64,000 nt of DNA from CAVQKZ01 sp963837325. Its GTDB lineage: Bacteria; Actinomycetota; Actinomycetes; Mycobacteriales; Jatrophihabitantaceae. The DNA is taken from positions 1,302,001 through 1,366,000 of the forward strand of contig CAWIMV010000001.1 in NCBI GenBank assembly GCA_963837325.1, in the 5' to 3' direction. Position numbers and translations under genes: made by a program. Shown here piece after piece: positions 56,306 through 64,000 of this stretch. Below the pieces are notes generated by a model. That model saw only the letters and a list, made by a program, of their open reading frames with translations. It made no database searches and was not told the DNA's origin. Positions within the stretch are counted from its first letter, which is position 1, and each line of letters opens with the position of its first letter.

Positions 56306-57561
56306 CAGTGCACTCCGAAACTTGCGGCCGCCGCAACACCGGATCGACAACCGTCCTCGTGAAATCCCCAGCCTTGATAGGCGCCGGCGAAGGCAAGCAC
56401 GCCGTCGTTGAGCTCGGGCAGCCGCCCCAGCGCGTCGACGGACTCGGAGGTGTACACCGGGTGCTCGTAGCTCATCCGCGCAAGCACGGTGTCGGCGTCG
56501 AGTTGCGCCGGCCCGTTCAGGGTGACGAGGTAGGTCTGCTCGGCGTCCAAATTCTGCAGCCGGTTCATGTTGTAACTCAGGTGCACGTTCGTCGGGGTCG
56601 TTGTGCACGACGGCAGGACGTAGTTCCACGACGCCTGAGCCCGGCGGGCGCGCGGCAACACCGAGACGTCGGTGTGCAGCACGGCCGGGTTGACGGTGTA
56701 GCCGATGGCCCCGAGCACGTCGCGCTCCGCGTTGGTGGGCGCGGCCAGCATCGACAACGCCTGCCCGGGGTGCGTGGCGATGACGACACGGTCGAAGCCG
56801 TGGGCCGTATCGGAGTCGTCTCGGATCTCGACGCCGCCCGCCACCCGGGTGACCGCCCGAACGGGTGTGGACGTCAGCACGGACGTCAACCCCTTCGCCG
56901 CGCGCTCGACGTAGCGGGCCGAGCCGCCGACAACCGTCCGCCACGTCGGAGCGCCGGTGACGCTGAGCATGCCGTGGTTGGCCAGGAACACGAAAAGGTA
57001 GCGCGCCGGGTAGTCGCCGGTACGGGTCGGCGCAGTCGACCACACGGCGGCGATCAGCGGCGTCATGAAGTGGGCGACGAAGTAGGCCGAGAACCGTCCC
57101 GCGGCCAGGAACTGCCGAACGGTCTGCCCGTCATCTTCGCGTTCGAGCAGGGCGCGGGCCTCGCGATGGAACCGCACGATCTCGCGAAGCATCTTCAGGT
57201 AACGCGGATTGGCCACCGTGCGCACCGACGGCAACAGACCCGACAGGCCGCGCCCGCCGGCGTACTCGAGACCGCAACCACCGCACGAGATGGACATGCT
57301 CATGTCGGACTCCTGGGTGGCCACCCCCAGTTCGTCGAACAGCCGGCGGAGAAGGGGATACGTGCGCTCGTTGTGCACGATGAAGCCGGTGTCGATGCCG
57401 AGCAGCCGCCCATCGGCGGCCGGCACGTCGTGGGTGTCGGCGTGGCCGCCGAGGCGATCGTCCGCCTCGAACAGCGTCACGTCGGCGCCGGACTGCAGTA
57501 CATACGCTGCAGTGAGGCCGGCGACGCCGCTGCCCACTACCGCGATCTTCGGGCGTGTCAC
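56302..57561 (-). CDS. FAD-dependent amine-oxidase-like oxidoreductase
   Basis: A 419-residue flavoprotein. AVVGSGVAGLTAAYVL is the FAD-binding motif, TLFEADDRLGGHADTH the second strand, and VVIATHPGQAL the later cofactor segment. It resembles the Rv0449c-type flavin oxidoreductases beside mycobacterial sigK and probably acts on lipid chains together with the methyltransferase encoded downstream. It is the first gene of the operon, with a GTGA overlap to the fusion gene. The start ATG is at 57561. Confidence 0.92.
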   Translation of the reverse strand: MTRPKIAVVGSGVAGLTAAYVLQSGADVTLFEADDRLGGHADTHDVPAADGRLLGIDTGFIVHNERTYPLLRRLFDELGVATQESDMSMSISCGGCGLEYAGGRGLSGLLPSVRTVANPRYLKMLREIVRFHREARALLEREDDGQTVRQFLAAGRFSAYFVAHFMTPLIAAVWSTAPTRTGDYPARYLFVFLANHGMLSVTGAPTWRTVVGGSARYVERAAKGLTSVLTSTPVRAVTRVAGGVEIRDDSDTAHGFDRVVIATHPGQALSMLAAPTNAERDVLGAIGYTVNPAVLHTDVSVLPRARRAQASWNYVLPSCTTTPTNVHLSYNMNRLQNLDAEQTYLVTLNGPAQLDADTVLARMSYEHPVYTSESVDALGRLPELNDGVLAFAGAYQGWGFHEDGCRSGVAAAASFGVHW

Positions 57562-57686
57562 TGACGTCCTCCGCGATGACAGAAGGACCGGGCGACCCGG
57601 TCTCTATCGGGAGTTCGTCAAAGACGCGCTGTCGGTTCCATGGCTGTGCGTGACGCCGGCGACAGTCACGAGCAGCGGATATAGGG

Positions 57687-57726
57687 AAGGGGCGGCGGCA
57701 CGGGAGGGATGTGCCGCACGCCCCTT
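57687..57726. terminator. Terminator-like hairpin between divergent genes
   Basis: AAGGGGCGGCGGCAC (57687-57701) pairs with GTGCCGC-A-CGCCCCTT (57711-57726) except for one bulged base, giving a stem of about 15 bp around a nine-base loop. It lies between divergent starts at 57561 and 57782, where a terminator is not expected. It could be a leader attenuator, a divider between two promoters or a leftover from a lost gene. Confidence 0.6.
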
Positions 57727-57781
57727 CTTGCGCGAGTGTAATCCATCGATTCCATGATCGGTTCAACTAGTTTAGGGGTCT

Positions 57782-58576
57782 ATGGCCGACGCATACTTCA
57801 CAATCGTGACCGAATCCGAGGCCGGAGCCATTTACCGAGCCGGATCTTCGACCGGTGGACCGTGGGCCCCGGACCAGCAGCACGGTGGTCCCCCGAACGC
57901 CCTGTTGGTGCACGCAGCCGAGCGGCTGGCCGCGGTCCAGACCGGCCGGACGGACCTCATTGCCATGCGGTTGGCGGCCGAGTTCGTCGGCCCGGTGCCG
58001 GTCGGTGAGGTGAGCACGCGGACGCGGTTGGTGCGGGCCGCGCGGAGTGCGGTCCTGGTGGAAGCCGTTCTGAGCGCGGAGGGCCGCGACTGCGTGAACG
58101 CCCGGGTTTGGCTGGTCGCCGACCGCGATACGGCAGCGATCGCCCCACCGTCCGGGCCGCCGAACTCGCCGGCCGAGGGGCTCCCCGGACTTGCGGCCAA
58201 CTTTCCCTATGCCGACAGCGTCGAGTGGCGTGCCGTCCACGGCAACATCGACCGACCCGGGCCGAGTACCGTCTGGGCCCGCCCGCGGTTAGCACTGCTC
58301 GCGGGCGAGCCGCTTTCCGGGCTGCAACGGGCCGCGCTGCTCGGGGACTCGGTCAGCGGCATCTCCTCAGCCCTGGACTGGACGCAGTGGTCGTTCCTCA
58401 ACGTCGACCTCGACGTGCATCTGGCCCGCCCCGTCCTTGGCAAGTGGTTGCTGCTGGATGCCGCCACCCAACTGGGCCCGAACGGCTGCGGCTTGGCCCG
58501 GGGCACAATCGCCGACATGGACGGCCCGGTCGGAGCGACCGCGCAGACCCTGGTCGTGGCTGAACGCAAGTCCTGA
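57782..58576 (+). CDS. Thioesterase-family (double hotdog) protein
   Basis: A 264-residue protein of the acyl-CoA-thioesterase-like double hotdog family. QQHGGPPNALLVHAAERL is the first signature, MRLAAEFVGPVPVGEVST follows in the first half, and LNVDLDVHLARPVLGKWLL and ATQLGPNGCGLARGTI in the second. Members hydrolyse acyl-CoA; the substrate here is unknown. It faces away from the lipid-modification operon across a 220-base gap. Confidence 0.85.
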   Translation: MADAYFTIVTESEAGAIYRAGSSTGGPWAPDQQHGGPPNALLVHAAERLAAVQTGRTDLIAMRLAAEFVGPVPVGEVSTRTRLVRAARSAVLVEAVLSAEGRDCVNARVWLVADRDTAAIAPPSGPPNSPAEGLPGLAANFPYADSVEWRAVHGNIDRPGPSTVWARPRLALLAGEPLSGLQRAALLGDSVSGISSALDWTQWSFLNVDLDVHLARPVLGKWLLLDAATQLGPNGCGLARGTIADMDGPVGATAQTLVVAERKS

Positions 58577-58674
58577 ATCCCCCGATTTCGGGCAGTCGCC
58601 CTCAGTGGGAATAGTTCCGTCGCCGCCTCGTGTTGTGAGGTTGAAAGTTCAACCAACTGAGAGCGAGGCAGGCA

Positions 58675-59241
58675 ATGACCGAGACCGCCAACACGAGCAC
58701 CATTCCGGGTTACCGGACGGGCACCTGGCAGATCGATCCGGTGCACACCGAAGTGTCGTTCAGCGTTCGGCACATGATGGTCAGCAAGGTGCGCGGGTAC
58801 TTCACCGACTTCAGCGGCACGATCGTCACCGCCGAGCGCCCCACCGATTCGAGCGCGAGCGCCACGATCGACCTCAGGTCGATCGATACGCGCAACGAGC
58901 AGCGCGACAACCACATTCGTTCGGCGGACTTCTTCGACGTCGAGTCGCACCCCACCATGACCTACCGCTCGACCGCCGTATCCGGGAACGGCGAGAACTG
59001 GACGGTCGAGGGAGAGTTGACCCTGCACGGCTTCACCCGCCCGGTACCGCTCAGCCTGGAGCTCAACGGCTTCACCGCTGATCCGTACGGCGGCCAGCGG
59101 GCCGGTTTCTCGGCCACCGCCGAGATCAACCGGCGCGACTTCGGCATCGACATCAGCATCCCGATGGACGGTGGCGGCGTGGTGGTCGGCGACAAGATCT
59201 CGATCAACCTCGAGGTCGAGGCCATACTCGACCAGAGCTGA
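58675..59241 (+). CDS. YceI family protein
   Basis: A 188-residue lipocalin-like protein of the YceI family, which binds polyisoprenoid or other amphiphilic ligands. TGTWQIDPVHTEVSFSVRHM at the N-terminus, VRGYFTDFSGTIV and the HGFTRPVPLSLELNG strand are characteristic. There is no signal peptide, as is usual for the actinobacterial branch. Ribosome-binding sequence GAGG precedes the ATG. The DUF4395 gene follows by ten bases. Confidence 0.95.
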   Translation: MTETANTSTIPGYRTGTWQIDPVHTEVSFSVRHMMVSKVRGYFTDFSGTIVTAERPTDSSASATIDLRSIDTRNEQRDNHIRSADFFDVESHPTMTYRSTAVSGNGENWTVEGELTLHGFTRPVPLSLELNGFTADPYGGQRAGFSATAEINRRDFGIDISIPMDGGGVVVGDKISINLEVEAILDQS

Positions 59242-59251
59242 CCAGGTCGGC

Positions 59252-59812
59252 ATGACTGCGGCGCCAGGGCACGTCAGGAAGCGAACTACGCTTCTTGGCG
59301 TGCCCCGTTCAGTCTTCGGCTTTCCCCATCCCGTCAATGAGGTCGCCGCGCGCTCAGTTGCGGCCGGCGTGCTCGTCCTGAGCCTGCTGACGATCGTGCT
59401 GAGCCTCACGTTCGGCGACGGCTGGCTCTGGCTCACGGCGGTGTTGGCCTACGGCTTCGTCGCACGCGTGCTGACCGGCCCGACGCTCAGCCCGCTCGGC
59501 CAGCTGGCTAGCCGCGTGGCCGCACCGCGTATCGGGCACGAGAAGCTGGTCGCCGGGCCGCCGAAGCGCTTCGCTCAGACGCTGGGCGCGACGATGTCGC
59601 TCACTGCGCTCGTGTTGCACTTCGCCTTCGGCCTGGAGACAGCGGCGCTGGTTTTCGTCGGCTTGATCGCCGCCGCAGCGACACTGGAGTCGGTGTTCGC
59701 CTTCTGCATCGGCTGCACCGTCTTCGCCGGACTCATGCGGGTCGGCCTCATCCCGGAGCAGACCTGCGCCGCCTGCGCGAACATCTCGCTGCGCAGCCCG
59801 CAAGCGGCCTGA
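59252..59812 (+). CDS. DUF4395 membrane protein
   Basis: A 186-residue membrane protein. VFGFPHPVNEVAARSVAAG at the N-terminus and FAFCIGCTVF with a CxxC pair are DUF4395 hallmarks, and the hydrophobic helices include VLVLSLLTIVLSLTFG. Its function is unknown; a thiol or sulfur role is sometimes suggested by the CxxC. The start is uncertain: ATG 59252 is preferred, with a GTG at 59300 possible. Confidence 0.88.
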   Translation: MTAAPGHVRKRTTLLGVPRSVFGFPHPVNEVAARSVAAGVLVLSLLTIVLSLTFGDGWLWLTAVLAYGFVARVLTGPTLSPLGQLASRVAAPRIGHEKLVAGPPKRFAQTLGATMSLTALVLHFAFGLETAALVFVGLIAAAATLESVFAFCIGCTVFAGLMRVGLIPEQTCAACANISLRSPQAA

Positions 59813-59834
59813 CCACTTCGGGGACACTGAGCCG

Positions 59835-60641
59835 GTGAGCCAGCGTTCCGAAGCCCAGCGCGATCAAGCCGACGCGCCGTCCGCGCCGAGCGCCCCTCGC
59901 GAGCGTTATGCCCTCGAGGTCTGGGGCGTCCTCGGCGTGTCGTTCCTCCTGTCCGGGATCTATTCGCTGCTCGACTTCATCCGGGCCGAGGTCACCGTCC
60001 CCGGGGGGATCGGTAACACCACCGCGACGGTCATCCAGGGCACGAAGACGAGCTATCCCCTGCTCGACCTGGCCGATGACCTGGCCGACGTCCTGCACGG
60101 CTTCGCACCGGCCTTGCTCGCTCTGGCCTTGCTCGCCCGTAGTCCGGCCGGGCGGGGATGGGGCATCGGCTGGGATCTGCGAGCTCGCTGGCGCGAATCG
60201 GCCCAGGGCATCGGTTTCCTGGCCCTGATCGGTATTCCCGGCCTGGCGCTGGTGTGGGCGGCGCACGAGTTGGGGCTGAATGCATCGCTCGAGGCGGTCG
60301 ACTATCCCGATGTCTGGTACCGCGTCCCGTACCTGGTGCTCTCGGCCTTCCAGAACGGTTTCGCCGAAGAGATCGTCGTCGTCGGCTACTTGCTGACCCG
60401 GTTGGGTCAGCTCGGCTGGTCGAAGCAGCGTGCGCTGGTCACCAGCGCCGTGCTGCGCGGCAGCTACCACCTGTACCAGGGCCTCGGCGGTTTTGCCGGC
60501 AACTTCGTGATGGGCCTGATCTTCGGCTATTGGTTCCAGCGCACCCGCCGCGTGCTGCCGCTCGTCATTGCGCACTTCCTGCTCGACGCGGTCAGTTTCA
60601 TCGGCTATCTCTATCTGCACGATCGCATCAGCTGGATCTAG
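59835..60641 (+). CDS. CPBP-family intramembrane metalloprotease
   Basis: A 268-residue integral membrane protease of the Abi/CAAX family. FAEEIVVVGYLL holds the catalytic EE pair, SYHLYQGLGGF a metal-ligand histidine, and IAHFLLDAVSF the last histidine. About seven helices are visible. GTG start. Such proteases process prenylated or other membrane proteins; the substrate here is unknown. The Mug-like gene starts two bases downstream. Confidence 0.92.
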   Translation: MSQRSEAQRDQADAPSAPSAPRERYALEVWGVLGVSFLLSGIYSLLDFIRAEVTVPGGIGNTTATVIQGTKTSYPLLDLADDLADVLHGFAPALLALALLARSPAGRGWGIGWDLRARWRESAQGIGFLALIGIPGLALVWAAHELGLNASLEAVDYPDVWYRVPYLVLSAFQNGFAEEIVVVGYLLTRLGQLGWSKQRALVTSAVLRGSYHLYQGLGGFAGNFVMGLIFGYWFQRTRRVLPLVIAHFLLDAVSFIGYLYLHDRISWI

Positions 60642-60643
60642 CG

Positions 60644-61228
60644 ATGATGGTCCTGCCCGACTACCTTCAGCCCGGCTTGCGCGTGGTGCTCGTCGGCACC
60701 GCGGGCTGCGACGGATCGGCCGAACGCACGCACTACTACGCCGGCCGTGGCAACCAGTTCTGGCTGCTGCTGCATGAGAGCGGGCTGGTACCGACCCGCC
60801 TCGGGCCAGAGGAGGACGAGCTGCTGCCGAGCTATGGCGTGGGGCTGACGGACCTCATCCGGGACAGCGCCGCCCCGCCCCAGGCGGATCCCGCCGAGCG
60901 CTACCGGTTGTCTGATTTCGTGAACAAGATCGACAAGTACCAGCCGGGCGTCGTGGCCTTCACCAGCAAGACCGCGGCGGGGGCCTACGCCAGCGCCGCA
61001 CGCGAGCGCCGACCGCGCGACTTCGGCCCGGTCAGCTGGGCCATCGCCGGTCGACCGGGCTTCGTGCTCCCCGGCCCGTCCGGCTCGAACAACGCCATGT
61101 CCGTACCGCTTCGGATCGCGTTGTGGCGCGACCTGACCGACTTCATCGACATACTCCGACGTCCGGAAGTGCGGCAAATGCGGCTGACAGCGACCGGCAC
61201 ACCTGGCATCGTCAGCGGGCGTGACTGA
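60644..61228 (+). CDS. Mismatch-specific DNA glycosylase (Mug-like)
   Basis: A 194-residue uracil-DNA-glycosylase-superfamily protein. VGTAGCDGSAERTHYYAG and GNQFWLLLHESGL match motif A and the following helix of the Mug/TDG family, GVGLTDL and PGPSGSNNAM match the later motifs. In E. coli Mug the catalytic asparagine is in GINPG; here the same place reads GTAGC, so the asparagine is absent. Related proteins with a GTA-type motif exist, so this may be a variant family. Its end overlaps the next gene by eight bases. Confidence 0.85.
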   Translation: MMVLPDYLQPGLRVVLVGTAGCDGSAERTHYYAGRGNQFWLLLHESGLVPTRLGPEEDELLPSYGVGLTDLIRDSAAPPQADPAERYRLSDFVNKIDKYQPGVVAFTSKTAAGAYASAARERRPRDFGPVSWAIAGRPGFVLPGPSGSNNAMSVPLRIALWRDLTDFIDILRRPEVRQMRLTATGTPGIVSGRD

Positions 61229-62483
61229 CATCGAGGTCGTCAATCCGATTCCCGACGACGAGATCCGCCCGTGGCTGGCCGCCATGGCCACGACCTTCCT
61301 CAACGAGGCCGAGGGCGAAGACTTCGAGCGTTCCGTCGTGGCGCACCAGCGCGAGTGGTTCGCCGACCGCGCATGGGGAGCCCGGGCCGGCGGCCGCTGG
61401 GTCGGGACGCTGGCGATCGAGGAACGCACGGTCAGCATCCCCGGGCCGGGCGCCACCACGGTCGACGTGGTCGCCGACGCGCTCACAGAGGTCACGGTCA
61501 GCGCGACGCACCGTCGGCGCGGCCTGCTGACCCAGATGCTGTCGGCATCGCTTCGTGCGGCCAAGGACCGCGGCGACCCGCTCAGCATGCTGATCGCGGC
61601 GGAGTGGCCCATCTACGGCCGGTACGGCTACGCGCCGGCCAGTCAGGCCGCCGACTACACGCTGTTCACCCGCGCTCGACCCAACCTCCTCCGGCCCGGC
61701 GACGACGGGTCGGTGCGGCAGGTCGAACCCGGCGACCTCGGTGACATCGCCCCCGCTGTGTTCGACGCGGCTCGGCCGTTGCGTGCGGCTCAGGTCGACC
61801 GGCGCGGTGACTGGTGGGCCCGCCGACTCGGGCTCAACGGCTACCAACCGAGCAAACACGGTAAGGCGCCCAACTACATCCTCCACGAAGGCAGTAGCGG
61901 GCCGGACGGGTTGCTGTGGTGGTCCAGCACTCGCGACTTCGAACTCAACGGCGAGTTGGGTGCGATCCAGGTCGGCGATCTGACCGCGGCAACCCCCGCC
62001 GCCTATCGCAATCTCTGGGCTTACCTCGTCGGCGTCGACGTCGTCGGCGAGGTCACCCTCGCACACCGGCCGGTCGACGAGCCGATCCGCTGGCTGCTCA
62101 GTGACGGCCGGGCGCTGCGCCCGACTTTCGTCGGGGACGACCTGTGGGTACGGCTGCTCGACGTGCCGGCCGCACTCAGCGCCCGCGGCTACGCGAGTTC
62201 CGATCGGCTTGTCCTCGAGGTCGTCGATGACGACACCGGCGGCTACGCAGCCGGGCGCTTCGTGCTCGACGCCGACGAGCACGGGGCCGACTGCCGGCCG
62301 ACGACGCAGGCCGCCGACCTGCGGATCAGCCAGCGCGTGCTTGCTGCGATCTACCTCGGCGGGTTCACCGTTCGCCAGCTGGGAATTGGCGGTGGTATCG
62401 AGGAACTCACCTCCGGCGCCCTGCCCCGCGCCGACGCCATGTTCGCCACGACGCTCCCGCCGTGGAACGCCACCGGTTTCTGA
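61221..62483 (+). CDS. Eis-like GNAT acetyltransferase
   Basis: A 420-residue acetyltransferase of the Eis group, with two GNAT domains and an SCP2-like C-terminal domain. VTVSATHRRRGLLTQML is the acetyl-CoA-binding motif, AAEWPIYGRYGYAPAS the active-site tyrosine region, and the protein ends in ...NATGF, leaving the terminal carboxylate that serves as base in the family. Eis proteins acetylate aminoglycosides or lysine residues. GTG start within the Mug-like gene. Confidence 0.93.
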   Translation: MTDIEVVNPIPDDEIRPWLAAMATTFLNEAEGEDFERSVVAHQREWFADRAWGARAGGRWVGTLAIEERTVSIPGPGATTVDVVADALTEVTVSATHRRRGLLTQMLSASLRAAKDRGDPLSMLIAAEWPIYGRYGYAPASQAADYTLFTRARPNLLRPGDDGSVRQVEPGDLGDIAPAVFDAARPLRAAQVDRRGDWWARRLGLNGYQPSKHGKAPNYILHEGSSGPDGLLWWSSTRDFELNGELGAIQVGDLTAATPAAYRNLWAYLVGVDVVGEVTLAHRPVDEPIRWLLSDGRALRPTFVGDDLWVRLLDVPAALSARGYASSDRLVLEVVDDDTGGYAAGRFVLDADEHGADCRPTTQAADLRISQRVLAAIYLGGFTVRQLGIGGGIEELTSGALPRADAMFATTLPPWNATGF

Positions 62484-62502
62484 ACCGAACGTGTCCGCGC
62501 TG

Positions 62503-63117
62503 CTAGCGCACTGACAGTCCGAGCGTCTGGGCGATCACGACTGCCTGCTCGGCTCTGATGATCGCCCCGGTCAGTTCGCTCGCACGCGGATCAAGTGCGC
62601 TGAGGTCGCTGCCTCGCAGATCCGCCCGCGTGAACGTCACGTCGTGCAACCCGGCGCCGGACAGGTCGACGTCGGCGAAGACCGCGTCGGCGCAATTCGC
62701 TTTGTTCAAGACCGCCTCGCGCATCCGGACGCCCTCGAAGGTGCAGCCGCGCAGATCCGCACCGGCAAGCGCGACGAACGACCAGTCACCGCCCCGGGCC
62801 CGCATCGGCCGCAGCGAACACCGCTCGAACCGGCTGCCGGTGAGCTTGCAGTCATCGAACTGGGCGTCGAAGAAATTGCAGCCGGCGAACGTGCAGCCGA
62901 CGAAGGCCGAGGCGGCGTGCACCGAAGCGTTGAAGCGCACCTCCCGGAACGTGCACTCGCTGAACGTGCCGCCCCGGATCGACGCTTCCGTGAGGTCGAC
63001 GTCCTGGAACGTGCAGCGCGTGAACTCGCGGCCGTCCAGCACCTCGGCGTACCAGTCCTCCCCCTTGAACGTGTTGTCCTCGACCGGGCCGGCCGCGTCG
63101 GAGTTCGCTGTCGGCAT
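62503..63117 (-). CDS. Pentapeptide-repeat protein
   Basis: A 204-residue protein of tandem A(D/N)LxG-type pentapeptides (for example FTRCTFQDVDLTEASIRGG, ALAGADLRGCTFEG, DLSGAGLHDVTF) forming a right-handed quadrilateral helix. Pentapeptide-repeat proteins can mimic DNA or bind proteins; no specific role is visible. It starts immediately after the SPFH gene's stop, so the two are one transcript. Confidence 0.92.
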   Translation of the reverse strand: MPTANSDAAGPVEDNTFKGEDWYAEVLDGREFTRCTFQDVDLTEASIRGGTFSECTFREVRFNASVHAASAFVGCTFAGCNFFDAQFDDCKLTGSRFERCSLRPMRARGGDWSFVALAGADLRGCTFEGVRMREAVLNKANCADAVFADVDLSGAGLHDVTFTRADLRGSDLSALDPRASELTGAIIRAEQAVVIAQTLGLSVR

Positions 63118-64000
63118 CTACAGCGGCGGCGTGTTCGGCGGCTGGGTCGGTGGCGGTGGTGGCGGCGGCTGCTGTTGCGGCGGCGGTGCATACGGAGGCG
63201 GCTGGGCGGCCTGCGGTGCCGCCTGCGGGTCCGGCGGCACTCGAGGGATCTCACCGGTCGTGTCGAACACCGGCAACGGCGAGAGCGGCTCGTCGTCGGA
63301 GGCCAGCCCCTCATGCGCCTCGCGCGTCGCGGCGTCGTCGTCCGAGGCCCGGAGGTTGACCGCCTCGGGTTGTTCGTGCGCCGGGGGCAGATTGGAGTCG
63401 AACCACGTGGACGCGTCGAGGCCGGGCTCGGCCGGTCCTGCGGCCTGCCCGCCGTCGGCCTGCAGGTACGACGGCGTGTCCGCGCCCTCGGCCCCGCCGA
63501 GCTTGGCCAGGCCTTCGAGGGCCTTGCTGAACTCGCTCGGGATCACCCACACCTTGTTGGCGTCACCCTGGGCGATCTGCGGCAAAGTCTGCAGGTACTG
63601 GTAGGCCAGCAGGGCCGGGTCGGGCCGAGCGGAGTGGATAGCGGCGAACGTCGTTTCTACTGCCTTGGCCTGCCCTTGTGCGGTCAGGTAGCGCGCGGCC
63701 CGATCGCCCTCCGCCCGCAGGATCCGCGACTGCCGCTCCGCCTCGGCGGCGAGGATCGCGGCCTGCTTCTGGCCTTCGGCACTGAGGATCTGCGCGGCCT
63801 TCTGACCCTCGGCGGTCTTGATCGAGGACTCTCGCTGACCTTCGGCGGTCAGGATCAGCGCACGCTTGTTGCGGTCCGCGCGCATTTGCTGCTCCATCGC
63901 GTCCTGGATCGACGGCGGCGGGTCGATCGCCTTGATCTCGACCCGCGCGACCCGGATGCCCCAGGGACCGGTCGCCTCGTCGAGCACGCCGCGCAGCTTG
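63118..64000 (-). CDS. SPFH/Band 7 membrane-associated protein (C-terminal part)
   Basis: The gene runs off the right edge; 294 residues are visible. ATGPWGIRVARVEIKAIDPP is the end of the SPFH domain. It is followed by a long coiled coil with repeating AEGQ(R/K)... units (about ten residues each), LPQIAQGDANKVWVIPSE, and a Pro/Gln-rich tail. It resembles stomatin/HflK-like prohibitin-family proteins (QmcA type) that form membrane microdomains. An NfeD partner, if any, would lie outside the window. Confidence 0.92.
   Translation of the reverse strand, partial: KLRGVLDEATGPWGIRVARVEIKAIDPPPSIQDAMEQQMRADRNKRALILTAEGQRESSIKTAEGQKAAQILSAEGQKQAAILAAEAERQSRILRAEGDRAARYLTAQGQAKAVETTFAAIHSARPDPALLAYQYLQTLPQIAQGDANKVWVIPSEFSKALEGLAKLGGAEGADTPSYLQADGGQAAGPAEPGLDASTWFDSNLPPAHEQPEAVNLRASDDDAATREAHEGLASDDEPLSPLPVFDTTGEIPRVPPDPQAAPQAAQPPPYAPPPQQQPPPPPPPTQPPNTPPL

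Noticed and set aside
56305..57043. An upstream extension of the DUF1365 fusion to 57043
   Set aside because: The extension is the out-of-frame shadow of the FAD oxidase gene; the GTG overlapping that gene's stop is the natural start.

Overview
High-GC chromosomal DNA from an actinomycete. The evidence is a mycothiol ligase (mshC), an F420-dependent LLM oxidoreductase, the actinobacterial DUF3090/SCO1664/MSMEG_4193 families, a SigK/RskA locus, an Eis-type acetyltransferase, DUF5703, a DUF222/HNH pseudogene, many GTG starts and many ATGA/GTGA stop-start overlaps. A Frankia/Jatrophihabitans-like lineage is a guess. No CRISPR array, insertion sequence or prophage was seen.

Layout. 1-7 kb: a partial unknown gene, a decayed HAD fragment, metH, a PAC2 protein, mshC and an SRPBCC protein. 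7-11 kb: minus-strand operon LLM oxidoreductase-uppP-histidine phosphatase-DUF3090-SCO1664 kinase-like protein. 11-18 kb: aldo/keto reductase, RecD-like helicase, flavin monooxygenase, TetR with an acetoacetate-decarboxylase-like protein, DUF5703, and a broken HNH gene. 18-25 kb: secreted subtilase, ATP-dependent DNA ligase, M20 peptidase, a histidine-rich anchored protein, tRNA-Leu(GAG). 25-33 kb: MMPL exporter with divergent XRE-cupin regulator, oxidoreductases, TetR, sulfotransferase. 33-38 kb: GGDEF protein, cold-shock protein divergent from a fatty-acid desaturase, thioesterase, citrate synthase.

38-48 kb is the signalling region. Two response regulators face a four-gene, tightly coupled minus-strand operon (receiver-cyclase, ABC ATPase, FtsX-type permease, histidine kinase). 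Divergent from that operon are a cyclic-nucleotide-binding protein and an overlapping metallo-beta-lactamase-fold hydrolase. Together they look like a local circuit that makes, senses and perhaps degrades a cyclic nucleotide under two-component control. This is the best candidate for an undescribed system here.

48-51 kb: homogentisate dioxygenase, an uncharacterised protein and fumarylacetoacetase in an overlapping operon for tyrosine/homogentisate breakdown. 51-58 kb: HAD phosphatase, sigK-rskA, and a convergent lipid-modification operon in which DUF1365 and a cyclopropane-type methyltransferase are fused in one open frame. 58-64 kb: thioesterase-like, YceI, DUF4395, CPBP protease, Mug-like glycosylase, Eis-like acetyltransferase, pentapeptide-repeat protein and a partial SPFH protein.
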